Source: Burkholderiales bacterium
GTDB taxonomy: Bacteria; Pseudomonadota; Gammaproteobacteria; Burkholderiales; Burkholderiaceae_E
Reading direction: 5' to 3'
Assembly (NCBI GenBank): GCA_020248665.1
Contig: JADCHE010000109.1
Span: 1 to 39,716, forward strand
Length of the DNA: 39,716 nt
Shown here in pieces: positions 18,163-27,765 of the stretch. Each line of letters begins with the position of its first letter. The stretch's first letter is position 1. The notes under the pieces are model-generated. The model ran no database searches and was not told the DNA's origin. It saw nothing but the letters and a program-made list of their open reading frames with translations. The position numbers and the translations under genes were made by a program.

Positions 18163-18631
18163 CACCTGGCACGTCTTCGAGGGCGACGCGGGCGCGGTGG
18201 CCCCGTACGCCGACCTGCTGCTGCCACTCGACGAGTGGCGCGAGCGCGCTGCGGTCTGGGGCGCGCGGCCCGGCCGCATCGGGATCCTGCTGTCGCCGGC
18301 GGACGACCCGGCGGCGATCGCAGCGGACCTCGCCCGCTTCGCGCTGGTCGCGGTGCGCTTCCCGAGCTTCGCCGACGGCCGCGGCTACTCGACGGCAAGG
18401 CTGCTGCGCGAGCGGCACGGCTGGCGTGGCGAGCTGCGCGCGGTCGGCGACGTGCTGCGCGACCAGCTGTTCCTGCTCGCACGCTGTGGCTTCGACAGCT
18501 TCGCACTGCGCGAGGACCAGGACCCGCAGGCGGCGCTCGCCGCCTTCGACGACTTCAGCGTGCGCTACCAGTCGGGCGCCGACGAGCCCCTGCCGCTGTT
18601 CCGGCGCCGCGGCGCGGCGGTGAGCGCGTGA
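18125..18631 (+). CDS. DUF934 family protein of the sulfite reductase operon
   Basis: This 168-residue protein overlaps the end of the reductase gene by 38 bases in another frame and is followed by CobA with a GTGA overlap. It contains the DUF934 pattern VRFPSFADGRGYSTARLLRER near the middle and RCGFDSFALRED in the last third, and has no signal peptide or membrane segment. DUF934 proteins are regularly encoded next to sirohaem sulfite reductases. They are thought to act as small accessory or electron-transfer-related proteins, but their role is not established. The long overlap suggests tight coupling to the reductase. Confidence 0.85.
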   Translation: MATLIDRNGLRPDTWHVFEGDAGAVAPYADLLLPLDEWRERAAVWGARPGRIGILLSPADDPAAIAADLARFALVAVRFPSFADGRGYSTARLLRERHGWRGELRAVGDVLRDQLFLLARCGFDSFALREDQDPQAALAAFDDFSVRYQSGADEPLPLFRRRGAAVSA

Positions 18632-19485
18632 CGACGTACGGCTCGCGCGGCGAGGCGTCCGGCCTCGGCCGGGTGTTCTTCGTCGGCGCGGGGCCCGGCG
18701 CGGCCGACCTGCTGACGGTCCGCGCGATCCGAGTGCTCGGGCGAGCCGACGTCGTCCTGCACGACGCGCTGATGACCGACGAGGTGCTCGACTGGGCGCC
18801 CGGCGCCGAGCTGATCCCGGTCGGCAAGCGCTGCGACGGCGCGTCGGCCGAGCAGGCGTGGATCGACCGTGCGCTCGTCGACGCTGCGCGCCGGCATGCG
18901 GTCGTCGTGCGGCTGAAGGGTGGGGATCCGACGGTCTTCGGCCGACTCGACGAGGAGATCGACGCGCTCGACGCGGCCGGCGTGCGTTGGGAGATCGTGC
19001 CGGGCATCACCGCGGCGAGCGCGGCCGCCGCGCAGGCCGGGCATTCGCTGACCCGGCGCGGGATCGCGCGCCGCGTCGACATCGTCACGCCGCGGGTCGG
19101 GCGCGGCGAATCGGGGCACGGGGACGGTCGCGACGACGGCGACTGGGCCGAGGACCTGTCGCCCTCGGGCACGGTGGTGCTGTACATGGCCGGCCGCATC
19201 GCCGGGCAGTGCGCGCGGACGCTGCTCGCGCGGGGCTTCCCGGGCGGTACGCCCGTGGTCGCGGTCCGCGCGGCGTCGTGGCCCGGCGCGGCGACCGAGC
19301 GCACCACGCTCACGGCGCTCGCCGCTGCCGGCCTCCCGGTCGACGCGCGGCCGGTGGTGCTGCTGCTGGGGCAGGCTCTGGGGTCGCGGCCGGCCGCCGA
19401 GGTGGTGAGGCGCCGGCTCGCGGCGGTGGCCGTCGGGCAGGCCCCGGTCGCGGTCGACGCGCCTGTGCCCGTTCCGGTCGCCTGA
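18628..19485 (+). CDS. cobA: Uroporphyrinogen-III C-methyltransferase
   Basis: This enzyme methylates uroporphyrinogen III twice with SAM to give precorrin-2, the precursor of sirohaem used by the reductase two genes upstream. The 285-residue protein starts at GTG overlapping the DUF934 stop. Hallmarks are VGAGPGAADLLTVRA near residue 20, GGDPTVFGR at 98-106 (the conserved GGDP SAM-site loop), PGITAASAAAAQAG and LYMAGR. A Gly/Asp/Arg-rich stretch at about 157-172 is not usual in the family and looks like a surface insertion. No CysG-type dehydrogenase/ferrochelatase domain is fused, so precorrin-2 must be finished by another protein. Confidence 0.93.
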   Translation: MTTYGSRGEASGLGRVFFVGAGPGAADLLTVRAIRVLGRADVVLHDALMTDEVLDWAPGAELIPVGKRCDGASAEQAWIDRALVDAARRHAVVVRLKGGDPTVFGRLDEEIDALDAAGVRWEIVPGITAASAAAAQAGHSLTRRGIARRVDIVTPRVGRGESGHGDGRDDGDWAEDLSPSGTVVLYMAGRIAGQCARTLLARGFPGGTPVVAVRAASWPGAATERTTLTALAAAGLPVDARPVVLLLGQALGSRPAAEVVRRRLAAVAVGQAPVAVDAPVPVPVA

Positions 19486-19608
19486 GCGGTCCTTCCCGGG
19501 CCGCCGGGTCCGTCCGAAGCCCGTCACATGGCCCGTCCGCGGCCCGCCATGCCGCCTCGGCGGTCCATCGGGTCGACCGGTGGTCGCTGCGCCGCGCTCG
19601 CTTGACGG

Positions 19609-19957
19609 GTGCTCGTGCGGCGTGCGGTTCGGGTCGACAACCCTGACGCCAACCTCGACTCCGCGCGCCCCTCGACCGACGCCAGCCCGTTCGCGGTCGT
19701 CGATGTCGACCGGTTCAAGCGGATCAACGACGAGTACGCCCACCTATACGGCGACGGCGTGCCGCTGACCCTCGAGCAGATGATGCGCGCGCAGTTCCGG
19801 CCGGTGGACCGTCTCTACCGGTTCGGCGGCGACGAGTTCGTCGTCGTGCTGGCGCGCACCGCACCCGAGGTCGCGCGTGCGCCGTTCGGGCGGGTGCGTG
19901 CGGCGCTCGCGTTCGGGCCCGCCGACCCGGACCGAGGCGCTCGTCGAGCTGTCCTGA
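19609..19957 (+). pseudogene. Remnant of a diguanylate cyclase (GGDEF) gene
   Basis: Reading from the GTG at 19609, about 100 residues match the first half of a GGDEF domain: VVDVDRFKRINDEYAHLYGDG (residues 30-50), then an inhibitory-site-like RPVD (64-67) exactly five residues before GGDEF (73-77). Before it, the usual D-x-L-T-G-L-x-N-R start is degraded and no sensor domain or signal is present. After about residue 101 the frame no longer resembles the family. A TRTEALVEL segment in another frame, ending at a TGA at 19955-19957, could be what remains of the C-terminal helix. This implies loss of the middle and a frameshift. It most likely is a dead fragment; a functional mini-protein is a remote alternative. 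Confidence 0.7.
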
Positions 19958-20029
19958 CGCGGCCCCGGTGGATCGGGCTGGACGCAGCGCTTCCGGGTCA
20001 ATCTGGCGGCCCGCCGTCCGCCCGACCCG

Positions 20030-21613
20030 ATGTCCGAGCCCGCGCCCCTCGCCGACCCGACCCCGGTGGTCGTCCTGGTCCGCCGCCTGCGCGCCGGCGA
20101 CCGGGCGTGGACCGCCGGCGCGGCTGCTCGCTTCGACGCGTGGCTCGCCGGGCTGCTGAGGCTGGATGCGCTGCCCGGTCCCGCGCGGATGCGGATGGCC
20201 GGCGAGCTGTTCGAGGCAATGAAGATCCTGTCGGCGCGCATCGCCGCGATCGGCGTCGACCCCGACATCGCGCGCGTGTCGCCGGACGCGCAGCGCTCGG
20301 CCTCGCCGTTCCTCGAGCAGCAGGGCGAGGTGCGCGACTACGTCGACGGCTGGGTGCGCGCGCTGAACGACGGCGCGACGAAGCCCGCCGACGATGACCG
20401 GCCGTTGCGCGTGCTACTCGACCAGTGTCGCGAGGTGGTCCGCCGGATCCGGCGCAACACCGGGCGGACCGGGGTCACCGTGTCGCTGACCTTCAAGCTG
20501 CAGGGGCTGCAGGAGATCATCGACCGGCTCGAGATGCTGCTCGACCTGATCGACTTCACCCGCGGGCCGCGCCGGCGAGCACTACATCGCGACCGACCGC
20601 GCGCAGTGGTGGCAGATGCTGTGCTTGGCCGCGCTCGGCGGCTTCGTGATCGCGTTCATGGCGATCGCCAAGATCCTGATCGCGACGATGCACGCGCCGC
20701 CGCTGGTCGAGGGCGTGCTGGTGTCGCTGAACCACGTGCTCGGCTTCGGGCTGATCCACCTGGTGCACGGCACGGTCGCGACCAAGCAGCCGGCAATGAC
20801 CGCCGCGCGGATCGCCGCCGAGCTCGACGCCGCGCAGGCGGGCCGCGACCCGAAGTCGTGGGTGCCGCGCGTCTCCGACCTGCTGGTGCAGGTGGTACGC
20901 AGCCAGTTCGTCGCGGTGCTCGGCAACGTCGCCGTCGCGCTGCCGCTCGCGGCGCTGCTCACCTGGCTGTCGATGCAGGCGATCGGCGTCGGGCCGGCGT
21001 CGGCCGAGAAGGCCGCGGCGCTGCAGGCGCAGCTCGACCCGCTCGGCCTCACCGTGTTCGACGCGGCGATCGCCGGGGTGTGCCTGTTCCTGTCGGGCGT
21101 GATCTCGAGCTACTGCGACAACCTCGCGGTGTTCCACCGTCTGCCGCGCCGGGTCGCGCGGATGCCGCTGCTGGTCCGGCTGGTCGGCGCGGAGCGCGCC
21201 GAAACGGTCGGCGCCTACGGCGAGCACAACTTCGGTGCGCTCGCCGGCAACTGCCTCTTCGGCTGCATGCTCGGGGGGTGTCGCTGCTCGGCACGCTGTC
21301 GGGCCGGCCGCTCGACATCCGGCACGTCGCGTTCGCGTCGGCGAACCTCGGCGTGGCGACCGTGACCCTGTGGGGCAACCTCGCCTGGCAGGCCGTCGCG
21401 ATCGCGGCCGTCGGCGTCGTCGCGATCGCGCTGACCAACCTCGCGGTCAGCTTCACGCTGTCGATGATGCTCGCGCTGCGCGCCCGCCGGCTCGATGCGA
21501 CCGGCGTCGGGCTGCCGTGGGGCAGGGTGGTGCGTCGCGCGCTGTCGCGGCCGCTCGATCTGGTGCGTCCGCCGCCCGCAGCGGTGCGCGATGACGCCCG
21601 GCACACGGACTGA
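20030..21613 (+). pseudogene. Broken SpecificRecomb-family (Gcr-like) membrane protein
   Basis: Three pieces of one gene lie in two frames. Piece 1 (20030 to about 20565) has helical segments LFEAMKILSARIAAIGV and GVTVSLTFKLQGLQEIIDRLE. Piece 2 (about 20571 to 21272) begins AGEHYIATDRAQWWQML and carries four hydrophobic segments and KQPAMTAA. Piece 3 (from about 21279 to the TGA at 21611-21613) has VSLLGTLSGRPLDI and two more hydrophobic segments. The first junction both shifts the frame and lacks a linker that the family has before the GEHYI motif. The second is explained by one missing G in a six-G run (21273-21278). The family (PF10136) is annotated as site-specific recombinase, yet it is membrane-embedded and its role is uncertain. 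Intact members are longer, around 650 residues. Confidence 0.78.
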
Positions 21614-21668
21614 CGGTCGTCGTCCCCGCTGCGGCCGCCATGGGCGCCCGCAGCCGCGCGGCGCTCTC

Positions 21669-21674
21669 TATAAT
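21669..21674 (+). promoter_or_regulatory. Candidate -10 of the BMP transporter operon
   Basis: A perfect TATAAT lies 29 bases before the binding-protein ATG in GC-rich surroundings. The -35 position (21646-21651) is a poor GCCCGC, so an activator or an extended element may be needed. Confidence 0.5.
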
Positions 21675-21703
21675 CGGTACTTCCGCCCAGCCAGAGGTCA
21701 TCC

Positions 21704-22707
21704 ATGAACGCCCATCCGCGCCGCGCCGTCCTGTCCGCAGCCGTCTCCGCTTCCGTGCTCGCCGCCGCCGGCGTGCCGATGCAGGCCTTCGCCCAGTCGA
21801 AGATCAAGGTGGCCGCCGTCTACACCGTGCCGGTCGAGCAGCAGTGGGTGAGCCGCATCCACAAGGCGCTGAACGCCGCCAAGGACCGCGGCGCGATCGA
21901 ATACGAGTTCAGCGAGAGCGTGGCCAACGCCGACTACGAGCGCGTGATGCGGCAGTTCGCCGAGAAGGGCGCGCAGTTCATCGTCGGCGAATCGTTCGCG
22001 GTCGAGGCCGCGGCGCGCAAGGTCGCGAAGGACTATCCGAAGATCTCGTTCCTGATGGGATCGTCGGGCAAGCCGCAGGCGCCGAACTTCTCGGTGTTCG
22101 ACAACTACATCCAGGAGCCCGCCTACCTGACCGGCATGATCGCCGGCGGCATGACCAAGTCGAACCGGATCGGCATGGTCGGTGGCTTCCCGATCCCCGA
22201 GGTCAACCGGCTGATGAACGCGTTCATGGCCGGCGCGAAGGAGACGAACCCGAAGGTCGAGTTCATGGTCATCTTCATCAACTCGTGGTTCGACCCGCCG
22301 AAGGCGAAGGAGGCGGCCTTCGCGATGATCGACAAGGGCGCCGACGTGATGTATGCGGAGCGCTTCGGCGTGTCGGACGCGGCCAAGGAGCGCGGCAAGC
22401 TCGCGATCGGCAACGTGATCGACACGCAGAAGAGCTACCCGGACACCGTGGTCGTCTCGGCGCTGTGGAACATGGAGCCGACGATCGAGCGCGCGCTCGA
22501 GGCGGTCAAGTCCGGCAAGTTCAAGGCCGAGGACTACGGCCAGTACTCGATGATGAAGTACAAGGGCTCCGAGCTCTCGCCGCTCGGCACCTTCGAGTCG
22601 AAGATCCCGGCCGACCTGGTGAAGCGGGTCCGCGAACGCGAGCGCGCGATCCTCGACGGCAAGTTCACCGTCAAGGTCGACGACAACCAGCCGAAGCCGA
22701 CCGCGAA

Positions 22708-22711
<4 letters not shown>
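21704..22711 (+). CDS. BMP-family ABC transporter substrate-binding protein
   Basis: This 335-residue periplasmic binding protein of the basic membrane protein (BMP/PnrA-like) family delivers nucleosides or nucleobases to an ABC importer. The start is supported by AGAGG before the ATG. The N-terminus has paired arginines (PRRAVLS), a hydrophobic core and a likely cut after QAFA (residue 30). It then has the family pattern KVAAVYTVPVEQQWVSRIHKAL split into a nucleoside-binding fold, VGESFAVEAAARKVAKDYP, GMIAGGMTKSNRIGMVGGFPIPE and VSALWNMEPTIERAL. There is no lipobox Cys, so it should be soluble. It overlaps the ATPase gene by GTGA. The downstream CodA-like enzyme points to a pyrimidine or related base as cargo, which is inference. 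Confidence 0.9.
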
Positions 22712-24292
<1,581 letters not shown>

Positions 24293-24312
<20 letters not shown>

Positions 24313-25354
24313 GGTCCCGTCGCGGATCGCGATGCTGCTCGCGCCGCTCGCGGCGATCGCGGTCACGCTCATCGCGTGCGCGCTGCTGGTCGCCTGGGCC
24401 GGCGCGCCGGTCGGCCGCACCTACGCGCTGCTGTTCGAGGGCGCGTTCGGCGGGCGCTTCGCGCTGACCGAGACGCTGACCCGCGCGACACCGCTGATGC
24501 TGACCGGACTCGCCGCCGCGGTCGCGTTCCGCGCGCGCTTCTGGAACATCGGCGCCGAGGGGCAGCTGTACCTCGGCGCGCTTGCCGCGGTCGCGATCGG
24601 CGGGCTGCATGGCGGCGCGGGCTTCGACGCGCCGCTGCCGCTGCTGTTCGCCGGCATGGTCGCGGCCGGCATGGCGGCGGGTGCCGCGCTGGTCGCCGGC
24701 CCCGCGCTGCTGCGCAACCGCTTCGGCGTCGACGAGGTGGTCACGACGCTGCTGATGAACTTCATCGTGCTGCTGTTCGTCTCGTGGATGCTCGACGGCC
24801 CGATGAAGGACCCGGGCGCGATGGGCTGGCCGCAGTCGGTCGGGCTGAACCCGGAGCTCGAGTTCACTCGGCTGCTCGAGAAGGCGCGCGTGCACTCGGG
24901 GCTGCTGTGGGCGGTCGGCCTCGCGATGCTGCTCTGGGCGGTGCAGCGCTTCACGACCTGGGGCTTCGAGTGGCGCGCGGTCGGCGCGAGCCCGGACGCG
25001 GCGCGCTTCGTGGGCATGCCGGTCGACGCGGTGGTGCTGCGCGCGGCGCTGCTGTCGGGCGCGCTCGCCGGTCTCGCAGGCGTCTCCGAGGTCGCCGGCC
25101 GCACCGGCTACGTGACGCTCGACATGTCGCCCGGCTACGGCTACGCCGGCATCGTGATCGCGATGCTCGCCGCGCTGCACCCGCTCGCGGTGGTCGCAGC
25201 CGCGGTGTTCGTCGCCGGCATGCTGGTCGGCGCCGACAGCATGAGCCGCGAGGTCGCGGTGCCGAGCTACATCGCCGACGTGATCGTCTCGGTGTCGCTG
25301 ATCGCGATGCTGGTCGCGACGATGCTCGCGCAGTACCGGCTGCGGAGGCGCTGA
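24293..25354 (+). CDS. ABC importer permease 1 (BMP/nucleoside type)
   Basis: This 353-residue inner-membrane permease of the BPD_transp_2 (branched-chain/ribose/nucleoside) superfamily has about 8-10 hydrophobic segments. FRARFWNIGAEGQLYLGAL is the conserved N-terminal motif of nucleoside-type permeases, and GYGYAGIVIAMLAALHPL is a conserved late motif. It starts 20 bases inside the ATPase gene and its stop overlaps the ATG of the second permease (TGATG), so all four components should be made together. Confidence 0.92.
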
Positions 25355-26298
25355 TGCTCGCCGACGTTCTCGACACGCTGGTGCAGGCGAACTTCTGGAT
25401 CGCGGTGCTGCGTATCGCCACGCCGCTGGTGCTCGGCACGCTCGGCGTGCTGCTGTGCGAGCGTGCGGGCGTGCTGAACCTCGGTATCGAGGGGATCATG
25501 GTCGCGGGCGCGTTCGCCGGCTGGTTCGCCGTCTACCAGGGGGCGGGGCTCTGGGGCGGGGTACTCGCCGCGGCGGTGGTCGGCGCCGCATTCGGCCTGC
25601 TGCACGGCGTGCTGACCGTCTCGCTCGCGCTGTCGCAGCACGTCTCGGGGCTCGGCATCACGCTCTTCGCGACCAGCGTGTCGTACTACGCTTACCGCGT
25701 CGGCTTCCCGAAGGTCACCAGCCCGCCGACGATCGAGCCGTTCACCGGCATCGGCGCGCCGTTCGACGCAATCCCGGTGATCGGGCCGGTGCTCGCCGCG
25801 CAGACGCCGCTGGCACTCTTCGCGTTCGCGCTGGTGCCTGCGGTCGCCTGGCTGCTTTACCGCACGCCCGCGGGCCTCGCGCTACGGATGGTCGGCGAGA
25901 ACCCGGCCGCGGCCGAGAGCGCCGGCATCCGGGTCGCCACGACCCGCATTGCCGCGATCGCCGCCGGCTCGGCGCTGATGGGCGTGGCGGGCGCGTTCCT
26001 GACGCTCGCCGCGTTCAACGCGTTCTTCTTCAACATGATCAACGGGCGCGGCTGGATCTGCGTCGCGCTGGTGGTGTTCGCCTCGTGGCGGCCCGGCAAG
26101 GCGCTGCTCGGCGCGCTGCTGTTCGCCGGCTTCGATGCGCTGCAGCTGCGGCTGCAGCAGGGTGCGGGGAGCGAGGTGCCGTACCAGCTGTGGCTGATGG
26201 TGCCGTACGTGCTGTCGATCCTCGCGCTGGTGCTGGTCGCACGGCGCGCCGCGTACCCGCAGGCCCTGATGAAGCCGTACCGCAAGGGAGAGCGATGA
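25354..26298 (+). CDS. ABC importer permease 2 (BMP/nucleoside type)
   Basis: The 314-residue partner permease has LCERAGVLNLGIEGIMVAGA near residue 40, the classic motif of this permease type, LSQHVSGLGITLF in the middle, GENPAAAESAGI as the cytoplasmic coupling region, and GRGWICVALVVFASWRP. Eight or more hydrophobic segments are evident. The cytosine deaminase-like gene begins one base after its stop. Confidence 0.92.
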   Translation: MLADVLDTLVQANFWIAVLRIATPLVLGTLGVLLCERAGVLNLGIEGIMVAGAFAGWFAVYQGAGLWGGVLAAAVVGAAFGLLHGVLTVSLALSQHVSGLGITLFATSVSYYAYRVGFPKVTSPPTIEPFTGIGAPFDAIPVIGPVLAAQTPLALFAFALVPAVAWLLYRTPAGLALRMVGENPAAAESAGIRVATTRIAAIAAGSALMGVAGAFLTLAAFNAFFFNMINGRGWICVALVVFASWRPGKALLGALLFAGFDALQLRLQQGAGSEVPYQLWLMVPYVLSILALVLVARRAAYPQALMKPYRKGER

Positions 26299-26299
26299 G

Positions 26300-27616
26300 A
26301 TGTTCGACCTGATCGTCCGCCATGCCACGCTGCCCGACGGGCGCACCGACATCGACGTCGCCGTCCGCGGCGACCGCATCGCCGCGGTCGAGCCGCATGC
26401 GACGCTCGCGGCCGCCGCGGCCGGTCGCGAGATCGACGCCGGCGGCCTGCTGCTGTCGCCGCCCTTCGTCGACGCGCACTTCCACATGGACGCGACGCTG
26501 TCGCTGGGGCTGCCGCGCTTCAACCAGTCGGGCACGCTGCTCGAGGGCATCGCGCTGTGGGGCGAACTGAAGCCCCACCTGAGGCAGGAGGCACTCGTCG
26601 AACGCGCGCTCGCCTACTGTGACATCGCGGTCGCGCGCGGGCTGCTCGCGGTGCGCAGCCACGTCGACACCTCGGATCCGAGGTTGCTCGCAGTGGACGC
26701 GCTGCTGGAGGTGAAGCGCCGGGTCGCACCGTACCTCGACCTGCAGCTGGTCGCGTTCCCGCAGGACGGCGTGCTGCGCTACGACCCGCGCCGCGACGAT
26801 CCCTCGTGCACGCTGTCCGCGCTGCAGCTGCTGGAGAAGGCGTTGGACAAGGGCGTGGACGTCGTCGGCGGCATCCCGCACTTCGAGCGCACGATGGCGG
26901 ACGGCCTCGAATCGGTGCGGCTCCTGTGCGAGCTCGCGGCGTCCCGCGGGCTGCGCGTCGACATGCACTGCGACGAGTCGGACGATCCGCTGTCGCGCCA
27001 CGTCGAGACGCTCGCGCTCCACGCGCGCCGGCTCGGGCTGCAGGGCCGCGTGACCGGCTCGCACCTGACCTCGATGCACTCGATGGACAACTACTACGTG
27101 TCCAAGCTGATCCCGCTGATCGCCGAGGCCGGGCTGTCGGCGATCGCGAACCCGCTCATCAACATCACGCTGCAGGGCCGCCACGACACCTACCCGAAGC
27201 GCCGCGGCATGACGCGCGTCCCCGAACTGATGGCAGCGGGCGTGCCGGTGGCGTTCGGGCACGACTGCGTGATGGACCCGTGGTACCCGATGGGCTCGGG
27301 CGACATGCTCGAGGTCGCGTCGATGGCGCTGCACGTCGCGCAGATGACCGGCCGCGCGGCGATGCGCGCGTGCTACGACGCGGTGACCGGGACGCCGGCG
27401 CGGATCCTCGGGCTCGAGGGCTACGGCCTCGCGCCGGGCTGCTTCGCCGACCTGGTGCTGCTGCAGGCGCGCGACCCGATCGAGGCGATCCGGCTGCGGC
27501 CGGCGCGTCTCGCGGTGCTGCGGCGCGGCCGCGTGGTGTCGGAGCAGCCGCCGGCGACGGCCGCGCTGCGGCTCGACGGCCGGCCCGCGCGCGTGGACTT
27601 CCTGCACCGGCGCTGA
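26300..27616 (+). CDS. CodA-like cytosine deaminase / amidohydrolase
   Basis: This 438-residue metal-dependent amidohydrolase is close to cytosine deaminase CodA. Metal and catalytic residues of that family can be read: His60 and His62 (DAHFHMD), His223 and Glu226 (HCDES), His255 (GSHLTSMH) and Asp322 (GHDCVMDPWYPMG). NPLINITLQGRHDTYPKRRG also follows the CodA pattern. It would turn cytosine into uracil and ammonia, but related enzymes use isoguanine, creatinine or triazines, so the substrate is not certain. It is the last gene of the BMP importer operon, one base after the permease, which suggests it processes the imported base. A upp gene 4 kb downstream could take up the uracil. Confidence 0.85.
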   Translation: MFDLIVRHATLPDGRTDIDVAVRGDRIAAVEPHATLAAAAAGREIDAGGLLLSPPFVDAHFHMDATLSLGLPRFNQSGTLLEGIALWGELKPHLRQEALVERALAYCDIAVARGLLAVRSHVDTSDPRLLAVDALLEVKRRVAPYLDLQLVAFPQDGVLRYDPRRDDPSCTLSALQLLEKALDKGVDVVGGIPHFERTMADGLESVRLLCELAASRGLRVDMHCDESDDPLSRHVETLALHARRLGLQGRVTGSHLTSMHSMDNYYVSKLIPLIAEAGLSAIANPLINITLQGRHDTYPKRRGMTRVPELMAAGVPVAFGHDCVMDPWYPMGSGDMLEVASMALHVAQMTGRAAMRACYDAVTGTPARILGLEGYGLAPGCFADLVLLQARDPIEAIRLRPARLAVLRRGRVVSEQPPATAALRLDGRPARVDFLHRR

Positions 27617-27621
27617 CGCGT

Positions 27622-27636
27622 CGACCGCGGCGGTCG
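27622..27636 (+). terminator. Short hairpin after the deaminase gene
   Basis: CGACCG and CGGTCG form a six-base stem with a CGG loop, five bases after the stop codon. No T tract follows, so it is a weak terminator candidate for the importer operon. Confidence 0.3.
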
Positions 27637-27643
27637 GGGACCA

Positions 27644-27674
27644 CCGGAACGGAACGGCGCGCGTTGCGTTCCGG
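27644..27674. promoter_or_regulatory. Inverted repeat upstream of the acyl-CoA module
   Basis: CCGGAACG (27644-27651) and CGTTCCGG (27667-27674) are perfect 8-base arms around 15 bases. The right arm overlaps the -35 of a candidate promoter for the ligase operon, so an operator is plausible. The regulator is not encoded in the window. Confidence 0.4.
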
Positions 27675-27691
27675 GACGGCCGGTCTACGAT
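27664..27691 (+). promoter_or_regulatory. Candidate promoter of the acyl-CoA module
   Basis: TTGCGT (27664-27669) and TACGAT (27686-27691) are spaced by 16 bases, with a leader of about 68 bases to the ligase ATG. Confidence 0.35.
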
Positions 27692-27765
27692 CGGCGGCAC
27701 CCTCGCGCACGAGCGCGCGTCGCCGGGCCGAGCCCGCGCGCCGCACCCGACACGGAAGCAGACCG

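Noticed and set aside
16450-18279. Long open frame on the minus strand opposite the sulfite reductase
   Set aside because: It is an Arg/Val/Glu-rich shadow typical of GC-rich DNA; the plus strand has all catalytic motifs.
20616-21365. Stand-alone membrane protein of 249 residues
   Set aside because: Its upstream and downstream neighbours in the other frame belong to the same family, so it is the middle of a broken gene.
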